In this document: one piece after another, positions 44,713 through 53,199 of the stretch | Layout: the number at the start of each line of letters is the position of its first letter | Numbering within the stretch: the first letter of the stretch is position 1 | Source of the DNA: Streptomyces diastaticus subsp. diastaticus | GTDB lineage: Bacteria > Actinomycetota > Actinomycetes > Streptomycetales > Streptomycetaceae | Reading direction: 5' to 3' | Assembly: GCF_011170125.1 (NCBI RefSeq) | Contig: NZ_BLLN01000005.1 | Coordinates: forward strand, 2,586,501-2,650,500 | Length of the DNA: 64,000 nucleotides | Made by a program: the position numbers and the translations under genes | Notes under the pieces: generated by a model | Databases searched by the model: none | Told to the model about the DNA's origin: nothing | The model's input: only the letters and a program-made list of their open reading frames with translations

Positions 44713-45300
44713 ATGTACGCCATACCGCTCACCCCCACCGCCGAACTCCGCCCGCTGGAGCCCTGGCAGGCACCCGAGTTCCTGGCCCACATCGACCGCG
44801 CCCGCGCCCACACCGACCGCTGGATCCCCTGGGCCACCTACTCCACCGACCTCGACTCGGCCCGCGCCACCCTCCAGTCGTACGCCGACAAGCAGGCGGC
44901 GGACCGCGGCCGCGTCCACGGGATCTGGCAGGAGGGCACCCTGGTCGGCGGTGTCATGTTCGTCCACTTCGACGCCGCGTCGGGCACCTGCGAGATCGGC
45001 GTCTGGTCCGAACCGGCGGGCGAGGGCCACGGCCTGGTCACCGCCGCCGTCCGCCATCTCCTCGACCACGCCTTCGTCACCCGCGGCCTGCACCGGGCGG
45101 AGTGGCGGACCAACCCCCTCAACACCCGCAGCCGGTCCGTCGCCCGACGCCTCGGCATGACCCTCGACGGCACCCTCCGCCGGTCCGCGACGCACCACGG
45201 CACGCGCATCGACATCGAGGTGTGGTCCCTGCTGTCCCACGAATGGGAGGGCACCGCGAGCGGGACGGACCCGGCCCGGGCCGACGGACTCCCCGGGTGA
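44713..45300 (+). CDS. GNAT-family N-acetyltransferase (RimJ/RimL type)
   Basis: 195 residues. TAELRPLEPWQAPEFLAHID at the start, WQEGTLVGGVMFVHFDAASG, the acetyl-CoA loop EPAGEGHGLVTAAVRHLLDH, and HRAEWRTNPLNTRSRSVARR with LGMTLDGTLR are the RimL-type landmarks. Such enzymes acetylate protein N-termini or small amines. The substrate is unknown. Goadsporin clusters contain an N-acetyltransferase (GodH), but this gene lies beyond the MFS/TetR pair and a link to the RiPP is only speculative. Confidence 0.88.
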   Translation: MYAIPLTPTAELRPLEPWQAPEFLAHIDRARAHTDRWIPWATYSTDLDSARATLQSYADKQAADRGRVHGIWQEGTLVGGVMFVHFDAASGTCEIGVWSEPAGEGHGLVTAAVRHLLDHAFVTRGLHRAEWRTNPLNTRSRSVARRLGMTLDGTLRRSATHHGTRIDIEVWSLLSHEWEGTASGTDPARADGLPG

Positions 45301-45331
45301 CCGGCCGGAGCGGCCACCCGGGGCGCACCCG

Positions 45332-46099
45332 TCAGGCGTACGGGTCGAAGTCGACACCCGACGGCTTCGCCTTCTCCAGGTGCGAGCCGAAACCCGCGTC
45401 CTTGAGCCCGAAGCCGGCGCTCCCCCAGTCGGCCTGGCTCAGCGTGTCCCGCAGGCCCGCCGGATAGCCCTCCCAGCCGACGAGGGCCGGGTACTGCCAG
45501 GTGCCCTGGTGGTTCTCCGGCGGCTCGTCGTTGCCGTTGGCGGCGCGGAAGCAGTGCGTGCCGGCACCGTCCTTGTGATAGACGATCTTCGGGTGGCTGC
45601 CGTCCCAGCGGACGGTGTCGCGATCGTGCACCGAGAAGCCGCCGTGCGCCGAGGTGGCCACGTACCGCGCCTCACCGCCCCGCACCCAGACCACCACGTG
45701 CTCCCAGTCGTGCCGGTGGCCGCCGAGCCCGCTCCCGGCGACGGCCTGGTCCTTCTCGAAGTACGAGCCGTAGAGGATCGCGCACCACTCGCCGTCGCAC
45801 TTGGCGCGGGAGTAGGTGTTGGTGTTGTCGAGGTCCCAGGCGTCGCGGCACTGGCCGTTGAGGGCGCCGGAGGGGTTGAGCCCGCCGTTGAGGGTGCCGT
45901 CGGGGCCGATGGCGGGGGTGGCGTAGCAGCCGTCGGTGTCGTAGTCGTAGGCGGGCTGATAGGTCCGCTCCAGCTCGTCGGCGGCGGCCGGGAGCGCGGC
46001 GGGCGGGTCGGCGTGGGCGCTGCCGGCGAAGGCGACGACGAGGCCGGTGGCGGCGGCGAGGGTGAGCGCGGCTCTGCGGATGCGGGAACCCGGTTTCAA
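45332..46099 (-). CDS. NPP1-family (NLP-like) secreted protein
   Basis: A 255-residue secreted protein: signal peptide RAALTLAAATGLVVAFAGSAHA, then an NPP1 domain with the signature GGHRHDWEHVVVWV (family GHRHDWE), preceded by CYATPAIGPDGTLNGGLNPS and WCAILYGSYFEKDQAV. NLPs of plant-associated microbes can bind sphingolipids and lyse plant cells; actinomycete members are mostly uncharacterised. The TTG at 46099 is chosen because AGGAGG lies five bases upstream; an upstream in-frame start at 46132 lacks one. Confidence 0.87.
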   Translation of the reverse strand: MKPGSRIRRAALTLAAATGLVVAFAGSAHADPPAALPAAADELERTYQPAYDYDTDGCYATPAIGPDGTLNGGLNPSGALNGQCRDAWDLDNTNTYSRAKCDGEWCAILYGSYFEKDQAVAGSGLGGHRHDWEHVVVWVRGGEARYVATSAHGGFSVHDRDTVRWDGSHPKIVYHKDGAGTHCFRAANGNDEPPENHQGTWQYPALVGWEGYPAGLRDTLSQADWGSAGFGLKDAGFGSHLEKAKPSGVDFDPYA

Positions 46100-46257
46100 G
46101 GCGTCCTCCTGCGGACGGTGGGGGGATGACACACAGGCAGGTTTGACATGCCCAACTCACCATCCCCGAACCGCCGGAGCACCGGGTGGCCATGAGGCCA
46201 CAACTCGGCGTGGGCAGAGGGAAGACCGGGAGATCCCACGCGCGGGGCAGGCCGGTC

Positions 46258-46400
46258 ATGCGCACGCTGTCCGTCGTCGCCCATCCGGAAGCGACCCACC
46301 ACGTCGACCGGAAGCGACCCACCACGTCGAGAGGGGCGTCGGCGGCCGGGACGACTCGGAGCTGACCGAGGCGGGGGTCCGCGCGGCCACCCGCGCCGCC
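46258..46400 (+). pseudogene. Histidine-phosphatase N-terminal fragment broken by a 23-bp duplication
   Basis: ATG 46258 reads MRTLSVVAHPEATHHVD and then loses frame. If one copy of the 23-bp tandem repeat at 46285-46330 is removed the frame continues ERGVGGRDDSELTEAGVRAA, the usual start of phosphoglycerate-mutase-type phosphatases. The domain ends after about 40 residues, where an unrelated hydrolase tail begins. The usual catalytic RHG is already VAHPE here. Confidence 0.65.
46285..46330 (+). repeat. 23-bp perfect tandem duplication
   Basis: Two adjacent identical copies (46285-46307 and 46308-46330) beginning CCGGAAGCGACCCACC and ending ACGTCGA. A length not divisible by three breaks the histidine-phosphatase frame. 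Confidence 0.9.
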
Positions 46401-46414
46401 CCGGCCGTCCGGTC

Positions 46415-46580
46415 CTGCGGGTCGCGGGCGAACTCGACCTCAGCTCACCGCCCGGGACCGTCCCCGCGCACCCCGAGCTGTACCCGGACGCCCGCCTCGC
46501 CGTCCTCCCGGGCGTCAGCCACTTCCCGTGGGTGGACGACCCGCGGGCTTCGCCTCGGCCGTGACGGGGTTCCTCGGCCG
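46415..46580 (+). pseudogene. Alpha/beta-hydrolase C-terminal fragment with a frameshift
   Basis: The frame from 46415 reads LRVAGELDLSSPPGTVPA then HPELYPDARLAVLPGVSHFP WVDDP, the end of an alpha/beta hydrolase with its catalytic-His block GVSHFPW. One base is missing near 46548, and restoring it gives FASAVTGFLG, the usual final helix. The N-terminal hydrolase domain with the nucleophile is absent. Confidence 0.65.
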
Positions 46581-46611
46581 GGGCCGAGGGCTGCCCGGCG
46601 CGGGCCGCGGC

Positions 46612-47622
46612 TCACGCCACGTCCGACTCCGTCCCGCCGCCGGCGCTCCCGACGCGCCGGGGGCCGGGCAGCTCCGCCGGCCGGCCGGCGGCCCCCTCGG
46701 GTCCGGCCTCGCCGACGCCCTCCCCCACCACCGGGACCTCCACCACGGCCCGCCCGGTGAGCGCGGCCAGGGCTGTCCGGATGTGTTCCATCCGGGCGCG
46801 CAGGGCCTCCCGCTGCTCCTCGTGGTCGCGGACGAGGCGGTCGGCGTCGGCCGCGACCCGGTCGGCGGTGGCCTGGGCCCGCTGGAGGATCTCGGCGGCC
46901 TGGGTCTGGGCCTCCTCGTCGGTGCGGCGCGCGGCCTCCTCGGCCTCGGCGTGGTGGCGGCGGGCCTCGGCGAGGACGGCGTCACCGTGGTCGTCGAGGG
47001 CGCCCTCGTGGCCTCGCGCGACGGTGTCCCGCTCGGCCAGCTCGCGCTCGGCCCCGGCGTCCCGGGCGGCCAGCTCGCGCTCCTGGTCGTCGAGGGTGCG
47101 TACGGAGAGCTGCCGGGCCTCGTCGAGCGCGGCCTCGCCCGCCGCCCGCTCGGCCTGGGCCTCGGCGCGGGCGTCCGCGAGGAGCTGGTGCGCCTCGGCG
47201 CGGGCGGCGGCGAGGCGGTCGTCGGCCTGGCGCTCGGCGTCGGCGCGCACCTCCGCGGCGTACCGGCGGGCGGCTTCGCGCAGGTCGTCGGCGGCCTGCT
47301 CGGCGGCGGCGGTGAGGGCGGCGGCCTCGGCCCGCCCGGCGGCGTCGAGGGCCTCGGACTGCTCCTGGACGAGGGCGTAGAGGCGCTGGGCGCGCTCGCC
47401 GAGGTTGTCGTAGGCGGGCTCGGGGAGGGTGGCGACGGTCTCGGCGAGGGCGGCGGCCTCGGCACCGAGGCGTTCGGCGAGGGCGGTGAGCCGCTCGGCC
47501 TCCGCGTGCGCCTCGTCGCGCTCCCGTTCCAGGGCGGTGACGTGCTGGTCGGCCTGGGCCGGGCGGTAGCCGCGTCCCCATACCGTCGTGAAGCCGTGCG
47601 GCGACGCCGGTGTGCTGCTCAT
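46612..47622 (-). CDS. Coiled-coil protein (annotated 'cellulose-binding' in Streptomyces; DivIVA/FilP-like)
   Basis: 336 residues, almost entirely Ala/Glu/Arg-rich coiled coil between residues 25 and 280 (ADQHVTALERERDEAHAEAE, AEEAARRTDEEAQTQAAEIL). A short N-terminal segment FTTVWGRGYRPAQADQHV resembles the DivIVA-type start of this group, and a Gly/Pro-rich tail follows. Related Streptomyces proteins such as FilP and Scy form cytoskeletal assemblies near the hyphal tip; no carbohydrate-binding domain is visible. ATG 47622 gives MSSTPASPHG. Confidence 0.75.
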   Translation of the reverse strand: MSSTPASPHGFTTVWGRGYRPAQADQHVTALERERDEAHAEAERLTALAERLGAEAAALAETVATLPEPAYDNLGERAQRLYALVQEQSEALDAAGRAEAAALTAAAEQAADDLREAARRYAAEVRADAERQADDRLAAARAEAHQLLADARAEAQAERAAGEAALDEARQLSVRTLDDQERELAARDAGAERELAERDTVARGHEGALDDHGDAVLAEARRHHAEAEEAARRTDEEAQTQAAEILQRAQATADRVAADADRLVRDHEEQREALRARMEHIRTALAALTGRAVVEVPVVGEGVGEAGPEGAAGRPAELPGPRRVGSAGGGTESDVA

Positions 47623-47764
47623 CGTCTCCGATTCCTCCCGGTCCACTCGGAACCGCTCGTGCCTCGCCGCGACGCCCGGCCGGCTGTCTTTCCGCCGGCC
47701 CTCGCGCCACCGCCACGGCGCCTCCCCCGGGCACCGTATCCACATCCTTTCGCTCAAGGATGCG

Positions 47765-48823
47765 TCATTTCAGGTCAGAAGTCGGAATCGGGCGATCTTC
47801 GCGTAGGGCGGCGAACAGCTCTCCGGCCCGCCGCCGGTCCCAGACGACCACGTCGCCGGCGCCCGGGACCCGCGGTTCCGAACCCACCGGAACCGTCACC
47901 GCCCGCCGCTCGTCCCCGGCCGCGTCCCGCAGGCCGCGGGCGAGCCGCGCCAGGTCGCGTACGCCGGCCCGCCGGTCGACGGTGACCGCGTCGAGGGAGG
48001 CGGAGAGGAAGGGCAGGGCCCGCCACGGGTCGAGCGCCACCGACGGGCTCGCCGCCTTCTCCGCGACGGCCGAGACGAGCTGCCGCTGCCGCCGCACCCG
48101 GCCGAGGTCGCCTTCCGGATCGCTGTACCGGGCCCGCACGTAGGCGAGCGCCTGTACGCCGTCCATCTCCTGGCACCCGGCGGCGAAGCCGGCCCCCGAC
48201 CTCTCGTCCCGCAGACCGCCCGCCGGGACGCGGACGCGCACCCCGCCGAGGGCGTCCACCACGTCGACGAAGCCGAGGAAGTCGACCTCGGCGAAGTGGT
48301 CCAGCCTGAGCCCCGTCGCCTGCTCGACGGTCCGCGTCAGCAGCTTCGGGCCGCCCAGCGCGAACGCCGAGTTGATCTTTCCCCGCCCGTGCCCGGGGAT
48401 CGCCACGTACGAGTCGCGCGGCAGCGAGACCGTCGTCGTCCCGTGGTCCCCCTCGTGGACGATCATCAGGGTGTCGGTGCTGCGCACCTCGTTCGAGCCG
48501 ACGTGCAGTTCACGGCGCTGCTCGGGGGTGAGGGTGGCGCGGCTGTCCGAGCCGATCAGCAGCCAGTCGGTGCCGCGCCCGGCCTTCGGCCGCCCCGGGT
48601 ACTCGCCGAAGGCCTCCGTGGACCGCAGCCGCCCGTCGGCCCAGAGGTACAGGGCGGTCCCCGCCCCGGCCACCACCACGGCCAGCGCCACCACCGTCCA
48701 CAGCACCACCCACGGCCACCGCCTCCGGCGCCGGGGCCCCTCTCCCGGCCCCGGCCGGTGCGTGGTGGGCGGGGACCAGCCGCCCGCCGCTCCCGCCTCG
48801 CCCGCCTCACCCGCGCCCGTCAT
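47765..48823 (-). CDS. LytR-CpsA-Psr (LCP) family cell-wall ligase
   Basis: 352 residues. A Pro/Arg-rich cytoplasmic tail, one transmembrane segment (WVVLWTVVALAVVVAGAGTA), then the extracellular LCP domain: DWLLIGSDSR, RSTDTLMIVHEGDHGTTTVS, LPRDSYVAIPGHGRGKINSA and ALAYVRARYSDPEGDLGRVR with the phosphate-binding arginines. LCP enzymes attach teichoic-acid-like polymers or capsule to peptidoglycan. Downstream of the coiled-coil gene in orientation terms but separated from it by about 140 bases. Confidence 0.93.
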   Translation of the reverse strand: MTGAGEAGEAGAAGGWSPPTTHRPGPGEGPRRRRRWPWVVLWTVVALAVVVAGAGTALYLWADGRLRSTEAFGEYPGRPKAGRGTDWLLIGSDSRATLTPEQRRELHVGSNEVRSTDTLMIVHEGDHGTTTVSLPRDSYVAIPGHGRGKINSAFALGGPKLLTRTVEQATGLRLDHFAEVDFLGFVDVVDALGGVRVRVPAGGLRDERSGAGFAAGCQEMDGVQALAYVRARYSDPEGDLGRVRRQRQLVSAVAEKAASPSVALDPWRALPFLSASLDAVTVDRRAGVRDLARLARGLRDAAGDERRAVTVPVGSEPRVPGAGDVVVWDRRRAGELFAALREDRPIPTSDLK

Positions 48824-48905
48824 GTCGGCATGATCCGGCGGGCGGGGCGGCGGCGCAGGGCGGACAGGGCGGATGGCGTACGCCCGGCCGGGGCCCTGCG
48901 CGGCG

Positions 48906-49691
48906 TCACGCTCCGCGCAGCGCCTGGAGCAGTGGCTGGTTGCTGTTGAGGACGCCGCCGTCCACGGGCAGCGTGACGCCGGTGATCCAGGCGGCGTCCC
49001 GGGAGGCCAGGAACGCCACGGCCGCCGCGACGTCCTCGGGCCGGCCGACCCGCCCGAGCGGGTAGTGCGCGGCGGCCGCCGCCAGTCCCGCCTCGCGCCC
49101 GGCCCAGGCCGGGGTGGCGACGGTGCCGGGCGCGACCAGGTTCACCCGCACCCCGCGCGGCGCCGCGTGCCCCGCGAGGGTCCGCGTCAGTCCGGCGAGC
49201 CCCGCCTTGGCGGCGCTGTACGCGTGGCCGCCGAAGTCCTGTTCCCCGTTGACCGAGCCGACGCTGACCACGGCGCCGCGTCCGCCGGGGGCGGCCGCGA
49301 GGTGGGGCAGGGCGGCGCGGGCGCAGCGGTAGGCGCCGGTGAGGGTGATGTCGAGGTCCCGCTCCCACACCTCGTCGGTGCCGTCCTCGAAGAGCGGCGG
49401 GTCCTGACCGGCCGAGCAGGCGTTGTTCACCAGCACGTCGAGCCCGCCGAACCGCTCGACCGCGTACGCCACGGCCGCCTCGACCGCCGCCCGGTCCGCC
49501 ACGTCGCAGGCGAGCGCCGCCGCCTCGCCGCCCGCCGCCCGCACCCCGGCCGCCGCCTTCTCCGCCCGCTCCGCGTCCAGGTCGGTGACCAGCACCCGCG
49601 CGCCCTCGGCGGCGAACCGCCGGGCGACGGCCTCGCCTATCCCCTGTCCGGCGCCGGTGACCAGGACGCCGTATCCGTCGAATCGCTCCAT
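48906..49691 (-). CDS. SDR-family oxidoreductase
   Basis: 261 residues with the NAD(P)-binding TGAGQGIGEAV motif, the NNA motif (DVLVNNACSAGQD), catalytic Ser in VSVGSVNGEQDF, YSAAK catalytic Tyr/Lys, and the C-terminal VTLPVDGGVLNSN. Asp in VLVTDLDAERA after strand 2 suggests NAD preference. The substrate is unknown. It appears complete and monocistronic. Confidence 0.92.
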   Translation of the reverse strand: MERFDGYGVLVTGAGQGIGEAVARRFAAEGARVLVTDLDAERAEKAAAGVRAAGGEAAALACDVADRAAVEAAVAYAVERFGGLDVLVNNACSAGQDPPLFEDGTDEVWERDLDITLTGAYRCARAALPHLAAAPGGRGAVVSVGSVNGEQDFGGHAYSAAKAGLAGLTRTLAGHAAPRGVRVNLVAPGTVATPAWAGREAGLAAAAAHYPLGRVGRPEDVAAAVAFLASRDAAWITGVTLPVDGGVLNSNQPLLQALRGA

Positions 49692-50216
49692 GCGCTCGTG
49701 GCTACCCGTCACCGCCGCCCGCGAACCAGCGGCTGCCGCGCCGCGGCCAGGCAGCCGTTCCGCCGTCCCGCCCCTGACGCGGGGTGTCCCCGTGACGGCT
49801 CCGCCACCCCCTCGAAGCGCTCGCCCGCCCCACCGGGGCCGCGGTGGACGCCGCCGTCGCGGAGACGGGGCCGCGACCTCGGCCCGACGGTGGCCGGCTC
49901 CCGGGCCCGCTCCTCCTCTTCCCGGTCGGCGTCCACCTCGCCCCCGGTCGAGACAGGCGCCCCCGTCGTCCCGCCGCCCGTCGAGGTCCCCGAGACCTGA
50001 CCCGCCGCCGGGAGACCTGACCCGGTAGCCGGCCCGATGGTGGAGGGCGTGGCGGGAGCCGCCGTTCGCCGGCGGGGGCGAGGGCCGGTGGCGGCCGGCC
50101 GCTCCACGGGCCCCGCACCTCGGCCCCGCGCCTCGGGCGGCGACATTTCCCTTGCCGCCGCGCTCCTCCCGTGCTCGACTGGCCACCCCGTGACCCGAGC
50201 CAGGAGGACGAGCCAC
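49692..50216. other. Intergenic region without a recognisable gene
   Basis: About 525 bases between divergent SDR and SnoaL-like genes. The frames here are long but Arg/Pro-rich shadows. A short imperfect repeat (GAGACCTGACCC at about 49990 and 50010) is present. CAGGAGG at 50201-50207 serves the next gene. Nothing else is identifiable. Confidence 0.4.
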
Positions 50217-50618
50217 GTGGCCACCGCCGACTCCGCCCACACCCCTGACCGGTCCGTCTCCGCCGCGATCCGGGGCGAACTGGCGCTCCTCGGACGGGAG
50301 GTCCGCTCGGCCCCCGACCGGGCGGCCCGGCTCCTCGACCCGGAGTTCTCCGAGACCGGCGCGTCAGGCAGGCGCTGGACCCGCGAGGCCCTCCTCGCCG
50401 CGCTGCCCACGTTCGAGGCCGACGACGAACCGGCCGCCGAGGTGGGGGAGATGAGCGGCAGGCTGCTCGCCCCCGGGTGGGTGCAGCTCCGCTTCACGAC
50501 GGTGCGCGGGGAGCGGCGGGTGCACCGGACCTCGCTGTGGCGGCTGGGCGAGGACACCGAGGGCGGGGAGCGCTGGCGGTTGTACCACCACCAGGGAACG
50601 CCGGCCGCGACCGGGTGA
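50217..50618 (+). CDS. DUF4440/SnoaL-like (NTF2-fold) protein
   Basis: 133 residues: ELALLGREVRSAPDRAARLL, DPEFSETGASGRRWTREALL, LAPGWVQLRFTTVRGERRVH and RTSLWRLGEDTEGGERWRLY with the terminal HHQGTP, typical of the DUF4440 cone fold. These are often small enzymes or ligand-binding proteins; no specific role is evident. GTG 50217 follows CAGGAGG. Confidence 0.85.
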   Translation: MATADSAHTPDRSVSAAIRGELALLGREVRSAPDRAARLLDPEFSETGASGRRWTREALLAALPTFEADDEPAAEVGEMSGRLLAPGWVQLRFTTVRGERRVHRTSLWRLGEDTEGGERWRLYHHQGTPAATG

Positions 50619-50621
50619 CGC

Positions 50622-50662
50622 CCGAGGCCCCCGTGCGCGACGGACGCGTACGGGGGCCTCGG
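50622..50662. terminator. Bidirectional terminator
   Basis: Perfect 13-bp arms (50622-50634, 50650-50662) lie between convergent genes ending at 50618 and 50687. Confidence 0.85.
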
Positions 50663-50686
50663 CGACGGGTCCGGCGGGGGCCCGGG

Positions 50687-53194
50687 TCAGAACAGCCCGT
50701 CCCACATCTGCTCCAGGACCACCGACCACCAGTTCTCCGGCGAGCCGAGGGCCGCCGGGTCGAGGGCGGCGAGCTGGGCCTGGAAGTCGACCGTCCAGCG
50801 GCCCGCCTGCTCCTGGTTGAGCCCGAAGCGCAGGTGCCACATACGGGCCAGCAGGGCCAGGCAGCGGACGAACTCGGGCAGCCCGCTGTTGACGAACTGC
50901 GGCGGTACGGGCGCACCGCCCGGCCCCGCCTCCACCGGCACCGCCACGATGTGCGCGGTGCCGTACTGGACGCAGAGCGCCTTGCCGAAGTCACTGCCCA
51001 TCACCAGGTACGACCCGGCGTCGGAGGCGGGCTGCACGCCGCGCTCCTGGGCCAGTTCGGCGAGGGTCGGGACGGGCCGGCCGGGCTGGGCCTGGGCCCA
51101 GAAGAACGGGCCGAGGTCCAGCGGCAGCCCGGCCCAGACCAGGGTGTGCGCCACGATGTCGGGGACGCCCTGCCGGGAGACGGCGTGCTGGTCGAAGCGG
51201 AAGACGCCCTGCGGCCCGACGGCACCGGCCAGTTCCTGGGCGATGACGTCCGGCCCGACCTGCGGCGCCGGGGGCACCGGCGGCAGCGGCGCGCGGACCG
51301 GCGCCGGACGGGCCGGCCCGTCCGCCACCTGGTGCAGCTCGCCCTGGTGTTCCAGGAGTTGGCGCATGCCTTCCTGACGGGAGGCGTGGTCGCGACCGTA
51401 CGGGGCGATGGAGGTGATGCGGGCCTGCGGGAAGGTCTCGCGGATCATCCGGGCGCAGTAGGCGCCGGGCAGTTCGCAGGATTCCAGCTCGGTGTGGAGT
51501 TCCAGCACCTGCTGCGGCGGTACGCCCATCGCCCGCAGCTCGTGCAGCATCTGCCACTCGGGGTGCGGGGTGCCGGGCGCGGAGCGGCGGATGAGCTGCT
51601 GCTCGGAGCCGTCCTGGGCGCGGTAGCGCAGCACCGCCTGGTAGCCGGGGCCCACGGTGGGCAGCCCGCCGGGCTGCTGGGGGTAGCCGTAACCGGCGCC
51701 GGGCGCGGGGCCCTGCGGCGGGGGGGCGGGCGGGCCGGGAGGGCGCGGCACGTCGGGGCCCTGGCCGGGGCCGGGCCCGGCCAGCATGGTCGGGGCGTGG
51801 TGGACGCCGCCGGGCGGGGTGCCAGGTGCGGCCGGGGGCGGTGTACCGGGGGCGCCGGGCGTACCGGGCGGACCGGGAGGGTGCGGCACGTTCCCGCCCT
51901 GACTCGGACCGGCCAGCATCGTCGCGGCATGGTGGACGCCGCCCGCGGGCGTACCCGGGGCACCGGGCGGAGGCGGCGGCGTACCCGGGGCACCGGGCGT
52001 ACCGGGCGGACCGGGAGGGTGCGGCACGTTCCCGCCCTGACTCGGACCGGCCAGCATCGTCGCGGCATGGTGGACGCCGCCCGCGGGCGTACCCGGGGCA
52101 CCGGGCGGAGGCGGGGGCGTACCGGGGGCACCGGGCGTACCGGAGGTGCCGGGGGCCGGCGAGTCCGGAAGCGGGGAGGCGAGTTGCGTCGGCAGGTGGG
52201 CCGCGCCGCCGCCCTGCGAGCCCGTTCCGGCCGGGGCGCCGGGGGCACCCGGCGGCGGAGGCGGCGGCGGGGTCGCACCAGGGGCGCGGGGGCCGCGCGG
52301 GGCGGCCTCGGCCTTGCTGGTGGCGGCGTCCGCGATGTCCTCGGCACCGGGCGGGACCGGGCGGCCCGGCTCGGGGGCGGGCGGCGCGGCGGGCGCCGAG
52401 GGAGCGGCGGCCGGCGGGCCGGCCGGGATGTCGTGGGCGGGGACGACCGCGGTGGCCGGCAGGGCGCTGCCGCCGGAGATCAGCGCGGTCTTGGCGTCCG
52501 GGGAGACCCCGGGCGGCGGCGTCCGCCCGTCGTCGTCCGCACCGCTGAGCGGCGGGGCGAAGACCGTGGCGGGCGCGGGCACGGCCCGGTCCTCGTCGGT
52601 GTCGCTGGTGTCCGTGCCCGCCCACGGCGTCGCCTCCGCGGCCGCGCCGTCGGCCGACGCCGCGGCGGGCCAGGGTGTACCGCCGCCTGGCGTCCCCCCG
52701 GGCGGCGCCGGGTCGGCGGACGGCTCGGGGGCGGGCGGGGCCTGGGTGTCCGTACCGGTGCCCGGGTCCCGCCCCGGGTCCGTGCCGCCGCTCGTGCCCG
52801 CCGCCTCGCCGCGCCGGTCCGGGATGCCGAGCTTGTCGGCGGCCTCCTGGAGCCACTCGGGCGGGCTCAGCAGGAAGGAGGTCTGTTCGAGGTCGCCGCT
52901 GCGGGGCGGTGCGGGCGGCTCGGCGGCCTGTCCGGCACGGCCGTACTCCTCCTCGTACCGGCGGACCACCTCGCCGACCGGCAGGCCCGGCCACAGGGTG
53001 GTGTCGCCGCTGTCCCGGGCGATGACCAGGCGCTGGCGACCGCCGTCGGAGACGGGCCCGCCCTCACGGTCCTCGGCCCAGACCACGAACCCCAGGTCGA
53101 ACTCGCGGACCTTCACCTCGCGGTGCTGGTACGCGGGCAGATCGGCGTTGATCCACTCCTCGGCGCGCTCCTGCGCCTGTGCGAAGGTCACCAT
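50687..53194 (-). CDS. Fusion: Imm35/YrhB-like + Pro-rich repeats + deaminase-like + SUKH-4
   Basis: 835 residues (ATG 53194, ten bases after GGAGG; GTG 53203 possible). Residues 1-75 (FAQAQERAEEWINADLPAYQ) resemble the YrhB/Imm35 immunity fold. Residues 100-500 are Pro/Gly/Ala-rich linker with a 46-residue repeat. A segment near 540-620 (LELHTELESCELPGAYCARM, IRETFPQARITSIAPYGRDH) has an HxE plus two-Cys pattern like nucleic-acid deaminase toxins. The last 180 residues (VFRFDQHAVSRQGVPDIVAH through WWSVVLEQMWDGLF) match SUKH-4 immunity proteins. Deaminase assignment is moderate. It is encoded with the nuclease-SUKH gene just upstream. Confidence 0.78.
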   Translation of the reverse strand: MVTFAQAQERAEEWINADLPAYQHREVKVREFDLGFVVWAEDREGGPVSDGGRQRLVIARDSGDTTLWPGLPVGEVVRRYEEEYGRAGQAAEPPAPPRSGDLEQTSFLLSPPEWLQEAADKLGIPDRRGEAAGTSGGTDPGRDPGTGTDTQAPPAPEPSADPAPPGGTPGGGTPWPAAASADGAAAEATPWAGTDTSDTDEDRAVPAPATVFAPPLSGADDDGRTPPPGVSPDAKTALISGGSALPATAVVPAHDIPAGPPAAAPSAPAAPPAPEPGRPVPPGAEDIADAATSKAEAAPRGPRAPGATPPPPPPPGAPGAPAGTGSQGGGAAHLPTQLASPLPDSPAPGTSGTPGAPGTPPPPPGAPGTPAGGVHHAATMLAGPSQGGNVPHPPGPPGTPGAPGTPPPPPGAPGTPAGGVHHAATMLAGPSQGGNVPHPPGPPGTPGAPGTPPPAAPGTPPGGVHHAPTMLAGPGPGQGPDVPRPPGPPAPPPQGPAPGAGYGYPQQPGGLPTVGPGYQAVLRYRAQDGSEQQLIRRSAPGTPHPEWQMLHELRAMGVPPQQVLELHTELESCELPGAYCARMIRETFPQARITSIAPYGRDHASRQEGMRQLLEHQGELHQVADGPARPAPVRAPLPPVPPAPQVGPDVIAQELAGAVGPQGVFRFDQHAVSRQGVPDIVAHTLVWAGLPLDLGPFFWAQAQPGRPVPTLAELAQERGVQPASDAGSYLVMGSDFGKALCVQYGTAHIVAVPVEAGPGGAPVPPQFVNSGLPEFVRCLALLARMWHLRFGLNQEQAGRWTVDFQAQLAALDPAALGSPENWWSVVLEQMWDGLF
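51871..52146 (-). repeat. Two tandem 138-bp near-identical repeats inside the SUKH-4 gene
   Basis: Copies at 51871-52008 and 52009-52146 encode the 46-residue linker unit containing GGVHHAATMLAGPSQGGNV and a following Pro/Gly run. A more diverged third copy lies downstream in the same frame (around 51740-51870). A length divisible by three keeps the frame, so copy number can vary without loss of function. Confidence 0.88.
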
Positions 53195-53199
53195 CGGGC

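Noticed and set aside
44713..45300. GNAT protein as a GodH-like N-acetyltransferase of the RiPP
   Set aside because: It lies outside the island beyond an MFS/TetR pair, and RimJ/RimL-type genes are very common; kept only as a remark.
51871..52146. Tandem repeats considered as a CRISPR or intergenic repeat array
   Set aside because: Copies abut without spacers, are 138 bp (46 codons) long and lie in frame inside the SUKH-4 gene; they are a coding linker repeat.
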